A stretch of DNA of 64,000 bases. Source: Diphasiastrum complanatum (lineage: Eukaryota; Streptophyta; Lycopodiopsida; Lycopodiales; Lycopodiaceae). The stretch spans positions 32,367,732 to 32,431,731 of the forward strand of contig CM055095.1 of the NCBI GenBank assembly GCA_029204225.1. The letters run 5' to 3'. Made by a program: the position numbers and the translations under genes. A model generated the notes under the pieces. The model was not told the DNA's origin. It did no database searches and saw only the letters and a program-made list of their open reading frames with translations. Positions within the stretch are counted from its first letter, which is position 1, and each line of letters opens with the position of its first letter. Below are positions 43,974 through 54,709 of the stretch, in pieces.

Positions 43974-44888
43974 ATGGCTACCTCAATTGGAGTCATGTTG
44001 GAAGCCAATGATAGGCATACCTCAAGTAACTATTCATTATGGAAAGTGAGGATGGAGTCACTTCTTGAGATGAATGATGTTTTGGATATTGTTGTAAGTT
44101 TGGAGGAGAGACCAGCAACACAACAAGATCAATTGAGGTATGACAAGAGGGCCAAGATGAATGTTACCAATGAACTTCTCAAGGAAGTTGGTAAGTGCAC
44201 ATCATCTTTGGAAGCTTGGAATTCATTGAAGAAGCTTTCTGAATCCAAGTCTACTTCTAGAGTGTTGACTCTAAGAAGGCAAATCTTTTCTTGTTTGCAA
44301 AAGAATGAAGAAAGTCCAAGTACTTTTGTTTTGAGAATGAAAGCATTGAATGATGAGTTAGCTTGCATAGATGAAAGCATTAAGGAAGGAGAGCTTATTC
44401 AAGTGATTCTTAATGGCTTGTTGGATGCTCATGATAACATTGTTCAAAGTATTGCTATTCAAAAGACTTTGCCAAGTTTGATGGATCTTCAAGAGATCTT
44501 GATCAATGAGGAATATAGGCTTCAAGCAAGAGGTGGATCTACATCAACACTTCAAGAAGATGCTATGTTCACAAAGGGCAAATTCAAGGGCAAAACCAAA
44601 AGCAAGTGGTCTAAAGGGCAAGATCAAGTGGATGCTTCTTCAAGTGGCAAAAAGAAGGATAGATCAAAGCTCGAGTGCTTCTATTGTGGCATCAAAGGAC
44701 ACTTTGCAAGTGAGTGCTACAAGAAGAAGAGAGATCAAGGAGACAAGCAAGGTAATCTTACTCTTGATGAGGATGTTTTGGATGTGCAAGATGCAAATGA
44801 TGATGCTTTTGTGATGTCTTCATGTATGCTTGCTAATGATGGAGATCTAGATCCTTGGTGGATTGATAGTGGAGCAAGTTCACAATGA
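43974..44888 (+). CDS. Copia Gag and protease start, ending at a frameshift
   Basis: 304 codons from ATG 43974: MATSIGVMLEANDRHTSSNY, the UBN2-type capsid region (about residues 20-180), a basic linker, the knuckle CFYCGIKGHFASEC (about residues 236-249) and the protease start DPWWIDSGASS at the end. The frame stops at TGA 44886 because one base is missing. The relative at 62928 reads GASSHMTRHKEYF where this reads GASSQ-stop, and restoring context appears in the next frame as MTFHKEYF. Gag would assemble virus-like particles and the knuckle binds the RNA. Confidence 0.9.
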   Translation: MATSIGVMLEANDRHTSSNYSLWKVRMESLLEMNDVLDIVVSLEERPATQQDQLRYDKRAKMNVTNELLKEVGKCTSSLEAWNSLKKLSESKSTSRVLTLRRQIFSCLQKNEESPSTFVLRMKALNDELACIDESIKEGELIQVILNGLLDAHDNIVQSIAIQKTLPSLMDLQEILINEEYRLQARGGSTSTLQEDAMFTKGKFKGKTKSKWSKGQDQVDASSSGKKKDRSKLECFYCGIKGHFASECYKKKRDQGDKQGNLTLDEDVLDVQDANDDAFVMSSCMLANDGDLDPWWIDSGASSQ

Positions 44889-45931
44889 CCTTTCACAAAG
44901 AGTACTTCACTTCTTTGTTGGCATATGGAGATGACAAGAGGGTGATGATCTACACGGCCAATGATGGTGAGTGTGCAATCAAAGGGATTGGCACTATTCC
45001 TATTTCTCTCTCTACAAATAGGAATGTTCATTTGGAGGATGTCTTATTTATTCCATCTAATACCAAGAATTTGCTTAGTGTGAGTCAAATGCTAAGTAAG
45101 GGCCTCAAGGTGGAGTTTGATGGAGATGCTTGTTTGATCAAAAGGAAGGATGTCTTGATTGGAAAAGGTAAAAGACAAGGGAAGTTGTTCAAACTTGATG
45201 CTTGTGTTATTGCTAACCAAATTGGATGTGTTGCAAGGGAGCAAATTTCTATTCAAGAGGTTTGGCACAAAAGGATGGGACACCTCAACTTCAAGTCATT
45301 GGAGGTAATGGCAAGGAAGAAGGTTGTGATTGGTCTTCCAAGTTCCTTAAGTAATGACAAGCATGTTTGTGAGTCTTTGTCTAAGTCACATAGACTACCT
45401 TATACTAGATCTATTTCTAGATCTACAAAGCCTTTTCAACTTGTACATTCGGATATTCATGGATCTACTACAACTAGCAATAGTGGAGCTAAGATGTATG
45501 TAACATTCATTGATGATTTTAGTAGATTTTGTTGGATCTATTTACTAAAGAGCAAGGATGAAGTGTATGATGTCTTTGTCAAGTTCAAGAATGCAAGGGA
45601 GAACCAATTTTCCACAAAGATCAAGTGTTTGAGAGGTGACAATGGTGGTGAGTACATATCTAACAAGTTCAAGGCCTTTTGTGATGATCATGGGATCAAG
45701 AGGGAGTATACAACATCAAGGACCCCACAACAAAATGGAGTGGCTGAAAGGAAGAATAGAACTTTATGTGAAAGTGCTAAAGCTATGAGGTTAAGTGCTA
45801 ATCTTGACAAACCATTTTGGGATCAAGCTTTGTTGTGTGCCAATTTCTTGTGCAATAGGTGGCCGAGTGCTATTTTGGATGGAAGGACACCTTTTGAGAT
45901 TCTATTCAAGAGGTATTTTTGTTGGATATAG
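44885..45931 (+). pseudogene. Copia protease remainder and integrase
   Basis: A new frame continues MTFHKEYFTSLLAYGDD, LEDVLFIPSNTKNLLSVSQM (protease end), then the integrase: zinc site VWHKRMGHLNFKSLE with HVCESLSKSHR (second Cys of the CxxC replaced), DIHGSTTTSNSGAKM, DDFSRFCW, CLRGDNGGEYISNKF and TPQQNGVAERKNRTLCES. The DDE residues are kept. At about 45912 the frame runs off: LFKR is followed directly by GIFVGYSEV in another frame, showing a deletion (roughly 150 bp judged from the relative at 58470-58570). Confidence 0.85.
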
Positions 45932-47267
45932 TGAGGTGAGTAAAGCCTACAAGGTTTACATTCCTTCTACTAACAAAGTGATTGTTGGTAGAGATGTCAT
46001 TTTTGATGAGGGAAACATTCCAAAGGTGTCTTCAAGCATGATTGATGGTAAAGTAGATGGATCTAACATTCTTGATGTTGATGAGAAGGATCCTACTTTG
46101 GATGGTGGTGATGGTGGACCTTCATCAAGTCAAAAGCCAAGGAGAACATCAAGAGAAAGACAAGTACCTTCAAGGCTCACATATGATCAAAAGGGTAAGC
46201 AAGTAGTTTCTAGAAATTATATTGCTTTCCTAACCTCTTTGGATGATCCTACAAGTGTAGATCAAGCAAGGAAAGAAGAGGAGTGGATCGAAGCAATGGA
46301 TCTCGAGTATCAAGCTCTTATGAAGAATGGAACATGGAGATTGGTGGAGTTGCCTAAGGACAAGAAAGCTATTGGATGCAAATGGATCTTCAAGGAGAAG
46401 ACAAACCAAGATGGATCTATCAACAAGCACAAGGCAAGGTTAGTGGAAAAAGGATATGCTCAACAACAAGGAATTGACTATGATGAGACCTTTGCACCCG
46501 TGGCAAAGATGGTAAGCATTCGAGTCATCATTTCACTTGCTACACTTTATGGATGGGATCTATGGCAAATGGACATTTCAAATGCATTCTTGAATGGTGA
46601 TCTTGAGGAGGAAGTATACATGGAGCAACCCGAGAGCTACATTTCATCAACAAAGCCAAATCATGTGTGTCTTCTACAAAAGAGTTTGTATGGCCTTAAG
46701 CAAGCACCAAGGAGTTGGTATGCTAAGCTTAACACTTTTTTACTCTCTCAAGGCTTTGTTATGAGTGAGTATGATCATTCACTTTATTATAGGTTTGCTG
46801 GAAATGATGTTACCATCTTGCTAATCTATGTGGATGATATCATCTTGAGTGGTGGAGACAATCAAAATGTGGAGGATATCAAGAATGCTCTTAAGAAGGA
46901 GTTTGAGGTGCATGATCTTGGTAATTTGCATTACATTATAGGAGTAGAAGTCATTAGATCTTCTCAATCTACTTTCATTTGTCAAGAGAAGTATGCTAAT
47001 TCTATTCTAGAAAGATTTCATATGGTAGATGCAAAAGCTATTGATACACCTATGGAGTCTCATGTAAAGCTTACTATAAGAGGTAATGAAAGATCTTTCA
47101 AGGACATTACTCTCTATAGAAAGCTATTTGGTTCACTCATCCATCTAACCATTACTAGACCTAATCTAAGCTATTGTGTTGGAAGATTGAGTCAATTCAT
47201 GCAAGATCCTAGTGAGGAGCATTGGAAGCTAGGAAAGCGAGTTTTGAGGTACATCATTGGAACTTGA
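45913..47267 (+). CDS. Copia reverse transcriptase
   Basis: The frame reads GIFVGYSEVSKAYKVYIPS, a linker, EEEWIEAMDLEYQALMKNGT, CKWIFKEKTNQDGSINKHKA, DETFAPVAKMVSIRVIISLA, MDISNAFLNGDLEEEVYMEQ, SLYGLKQAPRSWYAKL and the catalytic LLIYVDDIILSGG (YVDD at 46827-46838). It ends VLRYIIGT followed by TGA (47265-47267), where the family continues into DxGxLY, so the stop is a point mutation. The palm residues look intact. Confidence 0.88.
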
Positions 47268-47279
47268 GATTTTGGCATA

Positions 47280-47804
47280 TTGTATGAGGGATCATCACCT
47301 AATCTTTTTGGATTTTCAGATTTGGACTATGCTGGAGATGTAATGGATAGGAAATCCATTAGTTCTTATTGTATTTTCATAGGTGATGGAGCTATATCAT
47401 GGATGTCAAAGAAACAAGCCATTATCTCATTATCATCTAGTGAGGCTGAGTACAAAGCTCTTACACATTGCACAAAGGAGATGGTATGGATCAAAAGGAT
47501 GATCAAGGATCTTCACTTGCTGGATTTTTCAGAGAGCCCAATCATCTTTTATGACAATCAATCAGCCCAAAGAATGGCATCCAATCCTATCTTTCATGCT
47601 AGGAGCAAGCATATTGAAATACAATATCATTTTGTGAGGGAGCGAGTCATTGCAAAGGAGGTGGAGCTTCAACATGTGTCTTCAAGGGAATGTGTAGCTG
47701 ATATCTTCACCAAAGCGTTGGGAAAAGACTTGTTCATGAAGCATAGGACTTCACTTGGAGTATTATCAAAGTCTATGCTAAAACTAGTTGAAGAGGGAGT
47801 GTGA
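47280..47804 (+). CDS. Copia RNase H
   Basis: The same frame continues after the stop: FSDLDYAGDVMDRKSISSY (Asp), SWMSKKQAIISLSSSEAEY (Glu), IFYDNQSAQRMASNPIFHAR (Asp), SKHIEIQYHFVRERV, VADIFTKALGKDLF. It ends in the polypurine region GAAGAGGGAG, overlapping the first bases of the 3' LTR (47800). It would degrade the RNA strand during reverse transcription. Confidence 0.88.
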   Translation: MYEGSSPNLFGFSDLDYAGDVMDRKSISSYCIFIGDGAISWMSKKQAIISLSSSEAEYKALTHCTKEMVWIKRMIKDLHLLDFSESPIIFYDNQSAQRMASNPIFHARSKHIEIQYHFVRERVIAKEVELQHVSSRECVADIFTKALGKDLFMKHRTSLGVLSKSMLKLVEEGV

Positions 47805-48448
47805 AAGATTCAACTAGTTTCATCACATTTTGCAATATTTCTATATTTGGCATATTGAGGCCAAAACTTGTTTTAGACTTAGAGGTTGACTTTTCAAAGT
47901 TCATTAGTCTAAATTTCATTTGAATAAACACTTTTTGAAAGTGTGGGAAAGATAGAATGCGAGTTTGAGTAGATTCAATTTGAATAAGTTGGGTACATTG
48001 AATCTAGACCCAAAATTGGTAGGGTTAGCATTTTGGTGGGAAAGCCAAGTGGCCAAATAGGGTTTGGACCTGCTATAAAAGGATGTAACTCGTGAGAGAG
48101 TCATCTTCTCTCTTCTCTATCTCATTTCATGCTTATACATGGTTCTCTTGGGTTCTACTATCCATTAGTGCACTATCTTGGTGATTGCTTGCAATTCTAT
48201 GTGTAGAATGATCTATATTTGTTATTTTTGGATCCATACGTGTGAAATACAGTAGCTTGCTGGTTTTTTACGGACAAAAATACTACATAATCATTTCATT
48301 CAAGTTTGATCAAGTTCTATTAGTGTTTGCATCTCAAATTGTGTGTAGATGCTGATTTTTCTACATTGGTGAAATTGGTAGTGTATTTCTCTTTCTAACC
48401 AAAGATCATTCAAGTAGATTGGATCTTAAGGATCTGAAATATTTCACA
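47800..48448 (+). mobile_element. Copia 3' LTR
   Basis: 649 bp, TGTGAAAGATTC...ATATTTCACA, preceded by the polypurine tract GAAGAGGGAG and followed by TSD CAAAT (48449-48453). Confidence 0.95.
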
Positions 48449-49023
48449 CAAATTTGGTCGATAGCCCTTATAGCTAAACGAATGGCAGCTATCCTTGAAT
48501 ATACCACCCCCATGGATGCACCGGTGCTTCTACCGTTAGGCAACACATTGCCTCACAAACGCCCCCACCAAATCTAGTCGATAGCCCTTATAGTTAAACG
48601 ATTGGCAGCATACCACCCCAATCATGGACGCACCCGTGCTTTCACCGTTAGGCAGCACCTTGTCTCAGTAACGCCCCCACCAAATTTGGTCGATAGCCCT
48701 TATAGCTAAACGAACGGTGGTTATCGCGAATATGTCACCCCGCACCCCACAAGGCACAGACCGTGCTTACACCAACCTAATGGCAGCACATTGCCTCATC
48801 TGTCCTATGTGCAGACGGCGTCAGGCCCGAACTGCGAAAACTAACCGTGCTTACACCTCAAGGGCAGCACCTTGACTCATCAAGCCCCTGTTCTGCTGAC
48901 CACCCCGACCGTGGACGCACCCGTGCTTACACTGTGGGCAGTAGCACCTTGCACAACAGTTGTCCTGATGAACCCCAAACAACGGCCATCCCCATGAGAT
49001 CCACATAGCTGACCGACTAGTCA
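48449..49023 (-). repeat. G-family leader with 120/112-bp tandem units (second copy)
   Basis: GTCGATAGCCCTTATAG at 48457, 48577 and 48689, the same spacings as at 31919-32151. The leader belongs to the minus-oriented G element whose LTR is 49038-49924. The Copia and M2 elements have split it. Confidence 0.82.
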
Positions 49024-49035
49024 GGTCTGATACCA
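49024..49035 (-). promoter_or_regulatory. G-element primer-binding site
   Basis: On the minus strand TGGTATCAGACC, one change from the exact site at 32481-32493, two bases after the LTR end. Confidence 0.75.
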
Positions 49036-49037
49036 CA

Positions 49038-49924
49038 TGTAGCGTAGGCATCCCAAAGGGAGCCGGGAACCACGACTTAGCTTCCCAGCCTTCAACTCTT
49101 GCCGTCCAAACCCACTTGACATACAAGCAGCCAACTCGCCAACAACGATCAGACTTAACCAACTTGAAGTTCTAAAACCAACACTGAGATCCAACCTGGC
49201 GCCATGCCAGATCAGGGGTCCCGATGTGGGTGACTTCCCTCCAAGCAAGCCGCCCGACATACATCAAACTTAACCAACTCGAAGCTTCGTTACAAACGAG
49301 TAACATCCATTCCAAGCAAGTGGTGTGACTTACATCAGTCTTAACCAACTGAAAGCTTCGTCACAAGCGCTAGAAGCCAACCCGAAGCCACGCCAGACTG
49401 GACAACCATAAACAAGTAACTTCCACCCAAGCAAGCCATCCAACTCAGCCGACAGATTAGAGCCTGTTCCCCAAGAGCTTAACCCATTCACGTTCATGCA
49501 AGGAACACTCAGAACCACATGCTACGACAGATATGAAGACAACCAATTCCTGCACCAAATGGTCTCGACAGCATACCGCTGGCGTCCCGAGATACGACCC
49601 TCAGCTATGTGCCAAATCAAAAAGTTTGAAGCGGCCTTAGAACTGGCGCTTTTACCGACGCTGAAACCCAGAAGGTAAACAGAGTCAGTTTGAAGAAAAT
49701 CCCACTTTATTAATAAATCTGAGAAGGTTACATTTCAAGTGGGTGACCGACCCTAGTCTCCGGGGCGCTAGCATGCCAAGGCGGGCACCAGGACAACATT
49801 CCAGCAAGCGAGACTGAGACTTGGTTGGAGCTCGCCCTGTGTCGCAACCCCCACTCCCCCTATAGTATTGGTGGGATTCGCCACCTCCCCTCATACCAAG
49901 TACTTTACCCAGGCTGGTAAAGCA
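49038..49924 (-). mobile_element. G-family LTR, 5'-truncated (887 bp)
   Basis: Minus strand from TGCTTTACCAGCCTGGG to GCCTACGCTACA, with AATAAAGTGGG inside. The first 320 bp or so of the full LTR (TGTTGTAAAG... to GAGAGAGAAAAC) are missing at 49925. It is the 5' LTR of the element whose leader was invaded by M2 and Copia. Confidence 0.75.
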
Positions 49925-51440
49925 AGCTGCCAGCCTTGGGTGAACAACCATCGTGGCATAGAACTGTTTTTGAGAAGACACCAAAATCCATCAAGAGCTA
50001 TGTGGCAAGCCCGAGACAGTTGTGGGTTGATCCTTTCCATGTGCCAATGCCACGAAGAAATAAGTGAACTGAATGTGGAGTCCCATTGGATCAGATCACC
50101 ATCAATACACCAAATTGGTCGATCATCCACAAGTCGTTCACTTGAAGAGCATTACAAGCATGTGCAAGAGTACCAGTCCTCACCAGATCCGGCGGTTGGG
50201 CAATCAGCCTTGTTCACAAAAGACTTGGCTTGTCTCGCATTCGTATCTTGTAGATGGAATGATTGTTTGCCATCTTAAACTTTTGATACAAATAAACCAA
50301 TGGCATCCGACTAGGGCCAAAATCAACTTCTGATGGCTCAATGTTAGCCAAATTTATGACGACAAAAATCGGACTAGTATTGAGCAGAAAGTGGTTGCAG
50401 AGCATTTGACGAGCACCAAACTACTACAAATTCTATGAAAGTTGATAAAAAAAAAGTGGACCAAAAGGAGTGGGTCATCCCTAAAGTGGCTAGACACGTT
50501 AATTATTAATAGACAGTAGATCTTTTGAAACAGTCCTAAGAACTGTCAGAAATAGTTGACATAGACTAATTTTTTGTAAAACCGAAGAAAAACGCCGATC
50601 CATCTAGAAATAGGTCCCAACTCGCCTAAATGTCGCTAGTCGAAACTTTTATGGCCTTAAAATTGGCCTGGATGTAAAAATGTCAGCAATGTCGAGCAAA
50701 CTTTTGATGTACTTACCAGCTTTTTTACTAATACAAAAAGCTCTTTGTTTTTCAGGAACGGTCAGTTTCTTCCCGAGATTACTCTAGTCTGTCACTTGGA
50801 ACAACGTCAGCAACTTGAAGAATCAAAATTGGGTCAGTTGAATTACCGATGAAAAAATCGACAAAATGGCATACATCAGTGAATGGGCACAATGGGTTTT
50901 AAAAATATGGGTACATGACAATTTACGGCATCAAAACCGCAATCACAAGGAAAACTCAGCAAGGCAAATGGGAATGGCAAAATTAAATACCGAGGGAGGC
51001 CAACCTAGCCAACTAACTTGAAGAGAAAAAGCTTTGCACAAGTGGGTTACTTGCAAAAATTACTTGGGCAAAATATCACTAAGTTAATGAGGGAGATGAG
51101 GTTTAAATTCACAAAAAACAAAAACCTAGGAGTGACATCACGCCAATGACAAGTGTCAATGGAGGGGGGGGGTTGGGTGACTACCTCATGCATAAGTCAC
51201 CTTGGTAATAATGAAGGAAATTTTGGTAAAATATGCATGTACACTAAGCTTCCAAAGTATTTGGGCAAGTACAATGAGAAAAGATAAGAAGGAAGGTTGG
51301 CATATGTGATAATGCATTGCATGAAACACATGGTGAAAAGGAGTAAAAGTGACTTGAAAAAAGAAGGGTTGTCAAAATAAAGGGTGGCTCATGTATATAA
51401 CATCACCAAAATCATCCTTTATATAACATCACCAAAACGT
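49925..51440. other. Spacer, no gene recognised
   Basis: The longest frame (49868-50278, +, 136 codons) overlaps the LTR and has no family features. There are a G9 run near 51163-51171, short A-runs and an internal near-repeat (TATATAACATCACCAAAA twice, 51394-51438). Confidence 0.45.
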
Positions 51441-51925
51441 TGAGGAAAGTTGGGCCTGAGTAAGGAAATCTACACGAGTGAAGAGTTTAAGGAAATCTAC
51501 ACGAGTGAAGAGTTTACAGAGAAAGAATGTGCTTTAGAGAGAAAGAATGTGCTGCTATTGTTTTGTTTTGCTACTCTACCATGTTGTTGTGCTGAAGGAG
51601 AACGGAGGCACCATCCGTGTCTACTAGCTCTGTTATGCTGCTATTGAAGAATCTGCATTGTTTCACTTGTTAAAGGCCTGAGAAAAAGAGAGAGTTTAGT
51701 GTGTTATGGTTGCTATGTTGCTGTTGAGATCTGTGAAAAGAGATAAGAGAGTGAGTTTTGGAGTAATTCTTTGTTATGTTGTTGAAGTTGCTATGATGTT
51801 CTGCTGAACCATGGGAGACATCCAGTTCTACATTGCTTTCAGAGTTAATCGAAGCTAGCTTCAGAGACAAAGTGTTGCAGACACAAAGTGTTGCAGATAG
51901 ACAAAGTTTTGCAGACCTAAGCACT
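51441..51925 (+). repeat. Cluster of short perfect tandem duplications
   Basis: Three adjacent micro-duplications are seen: GGAAATCTACACGAGTGAAG twice at 51466-51518 (27-bp period), AGAGAAAGAATGTGCT twice at 51520-51555, and ACAAAGTGTTGCAGA three times, slightly varied, at 51868-51918. Sequence between is T/G-rich with no recognised gene. Confidence 0.75.
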
Positions 51926-53613
51926 AGGTTCTATTGTTCCAGCCGTGACCATGTGAAGCTTCCATTCTTGAGGGTCGCAACAGAGGTAAAGGAAGGACAC
52001 ACGTCCAATAAATCCAGAGCCATGCTAGAAGATTACTACCATTCATGATGACCATAGAAACGCTATGAAGAGGCTGTTGGTCGTTGGAGATGTACAACGG
52101 TGAAGTCCGAGGAAGATTTTGCAGCGAATAAGTTAGATTATCATTTATCAAGAATGACAGGTGCATGTGAATAAGGGCAGAATTACACGTAGGTAGCATT
52201 GCTTCACAGAAAGCCATCAAACCACGTTGAGATCACATTCTTCCTCCAGTACCTGCTGAGGCGGCAGACACATACCTATCTCTGCTATTCGAGTTTTGCA
52301 TAACATCGAACCAAGGTGGGGCGCAATCAACGTTGAAGGGAACGTGGAAGAGGGCGCAGTCTGCTACCATCACGACCAGCAGATAATTACCAAAGGAATG
52401 AATTGGCCAGCAAGGGGAGAAGAAAATGTAGCCAACGCAGTTGTATCCAACATAGACATAGCCTCACCATTATGCCTCCATAATGAGCTGTTAGCAGCTT
52501 GTTCATGAGTAGAAAAGCTCTTCCACAGCGAGCAGCTGGTAGCGCACCAGACCCGTAGATGGTCAAACATCAGATTGATGTGGCAATCAATGAGGAATCA
52601 TCCATTATCAAAGGGACACTCAATGATCTGCAGGGAGCAGAGAAGGAGGAGTAAGGAGACCGCGAGCCGTAGCAGTGAGCTGAGCAAGAAAGAAGAGGTG
52701 GATCGGGCCAGACAGCGACCAGTAGGCAGTGAAGGAGCGGACTGGAGGTGCAAGCAGATCGGGTCTGAGCAGAGTGAAGTAGTTGGGATCGGGCCACTAC
52801 CAACTAGCAAAAGCAAAGAAAAGTAGAATATAAAAGGACGCAGCCCTATGTGTGCAGCCGAACCACGTCCAGGGGAATCACCAATCCGTGAAGAGCAGCG
52901 TGCATATGGTCATCAAAGAAAGAGTCCTCAGACCATGGTGTGTAGCCATGCCTTTTGAGATGAATTCATTGAAGGTATTTACATCTTAAATTCCATGCTG
53001 TCAGAGCAACCTGAAGAGAGCACGAGACTTGTCTACCTTTACGCACCGTTGTGTGATCCATGAGTGTGGATTGAACACTGAGAGAAACATGGCCAGATGG
53101 CATTCTGCAGACATACGATGTTGGAAAAGAATCCATTTTTTTGAAGACCTGGTAACATACGTATGAGCAAGAGGGCGGGGGTGAACGTTCTGCCTATTGG
53201 GACCACTGAAGAATGTGGTATGTACATAGTAAGGAACTGACGTGTTCTAGTCATGATACCAGAGGCGCGGCCAGGGTGTAACCACCTATAACCAGTGGAA
53301 TGCCGAATCTGATAGTTGTGATACAAGTAATAATAGTAACAACATAGCAGATGGTGGCCATGAAAAGCCTGTGTGGACAATGTAAGACAGAAACCACCAG
53401 CTAGAGCGGTGTATACACTATTGACAGAACGATCTACAAAAAAGTGGACAATCCAACGAGCAGAACCATAATCAACGGACCTGTGGAGAGGTGACAGACA
53501 GAGCGATCTTGGGGAGGAGCGACCATTTTCGTCAAGCCTAGAGGTACTTTTATTCTCGATATTCTGGATACTGGTTGTATGGCATGAACTGTTCATTGTT
53601 GAATGAATTCCAG
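51926..53613. other. Unassigned stretch
   Basis: No recognised domain on either strand. A 185-codon minus frame (53039-53596) has an amino-acid make-up unlike a typical protein and no start context. ATATAAAAGG near 52829 could be a TATA box for a transcript leading to the possible exon at 53614. Confidence 0.35.
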
Positions 53614-53744
53614 GAGAACTTCGCTATGCTGGTCGTACCCACGTTATTACATCTAGTCCTGTTGTAGAATTGATCTTAGCTTTAATCGCCCTATCTGTTG
53701 GATTGATTTGGAATGCTTTAGAAGCAAATGTTGTTTCTGCTTAA
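53614..53744 (+). CDS. Possible terminal exon: membrane-anchored protein, family not recognised
   Basis: After ATGAATTCCAG (acceptor) a frame in phase 2 reads ELRYAGRTHVITSSPVVELI and a hydrophobic continuation LALIALSVGLIWNALEANVV, ending in TAA at 53742. That gives about 42 residues with one predicted transmembrane helix near the C-terminus. The style (short basic lead, small-residue helix, tail of a few residues) would suit an organelle membrane protein, but I cannot name it. No upstream exon was found, so it may be a captured fragment. Confidence 0.4.
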
Positions 53745-54318
53745 TGAAGTTCGAAAACGTAAAGCTGTCTGGTTAATTCAAATATTCCCATCACCTATAA
53801 TCTTGGCATAAGACTGAGTGTGCTTAATGACATGTAGATCAATAGTTTGTAAGGGGATGCTTGCCGCCTGTCAAGGAATATGTTAGACGTTGCTGTTGTG
53901 AACTAATCGACTTACTGTCCAAGTGAGGATAATGATGTTTTCAACATGAATTTGAATGCATCCTATGTTATCGATAATCCAAGATAAACGATTTGTTGTT
54001 CATTCCACCGAGATGTCTACTTTAGGATTGGGATCTAGAAGCTGAATTACGATGCACGATATAGAGCAGTAGTATTACTCGACATGTGTGTATGATACTT
54101 TAAGTCTAAATGTACGAGATTCTCTTATAACGATTTCACGTATTTGATGGGTTGATTGCAAATGTTAGACCGTTGTGAAAAATTAGTAGACTTGGTTGAG
54201 GTGGTTTAGTTATGTATTACCTTTCAAATTTTAACAATATCACTTCCTACTGTTATGAAAAACAAAGATTTGGCCGACCCTCTTGAAACACAGAGGTGGT
54301 GACATGAATATTGAAATC
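53745..54318. other. Spacer, no gene
   Basis: AT-rich with short frames only and no repeat ends seen. Confidence 0.4.
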
Positions 54319-54609
54319 TTATAGATATAGTTCTGAATGCATATAGACATGCTGAACCAGGGCTTCTGAGATTGATTGTCCTCCTAGAGAAGTCCTAGAA
54401 TCAAGGATCTGTTTTTTCCAATAAGATTTGAATGTCATCTTTGTCTTCTTCCTTGGTCGAAACATGCCTTCTGTGGATGGATGCAGTAGAACCCATGAGT
54501 TTTCTGTGTATCTTGTTGGTTTCCAAATTCCAGCTTCATCCTTCTCATTGTGAAGAATCATTGATTCAATTTTGGATCTTGGTCTCCTGGCCATAATGAT
54601 TGTTGCCAA
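54319..54609 (-). CDS. Unidentified conserved ORF, 96 codons
   Basis: MATIIMARRPRSKIESMILH, then NEKDEAGIWKPTRYTENSWV, LLHPSTEGMFRPRKKTKMTF, and an end VQHVYMHSELYL. A diverged copy with a stop exists at 29136-29425, which shows that this frame has been a coding unit. Basic and charged, with no Cys/His knuckle and no signal or membrane segment. It may be an exon of a host gene or part of an unknown element; it lies 100 bp from a Copia LTR. I do not recognise the family. Confidence 0.45.
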   Translation of the reverse strand: MATIIMARRPRSKIESMILHNEKDEAGIWKPTRYTENSWVLLHPSTEGMFRPRKKTKMTFKSYWKKQILDSRTSLGGQSISEALVQHVYMHSELYL

Positions 54610-54709
54610 AGTTCAGCGCCAAATTCTCAAATCTATGACATACCAGATAGATTCAAAATTATATCAGACTTATTAAATGTGAACAGGGAACTGGATCCAC
54701 AGTAACTAC

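Larger units (their letters stand above)
42723..48448 (+). mobile_element. Full-length Copia (5,726 bp) with TSD CAAAT
   Basis: LTRs of 651 and 649 bp (TGTGAAAG...TTTCACA), PBS, leader, gag, protease, integrase, RT, RNase H and polypurine tract are all present in order. CAAAT flanks it on both sides. By eye the LTRs differ at about 15 positions plus two small indels (about 97% identity), so it is fairly young. Coding is defective: a 1-nt deletion in protease, a deletion in the integrase C-terminus and a stop before RNase H. Confidence 0.95.

Noticed and set aside
49868-50278. 136-codon + frame
   Set aside because: It begins inside the G LTR antisense strand and continues into unrelated sequence; no motif.
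53039-53596. 185-codon minus-strand frame
   Set aside because: No motif, residue composition unlike typical proteins, no homologous copy in the window and no promoter context. Probably a chance frame.
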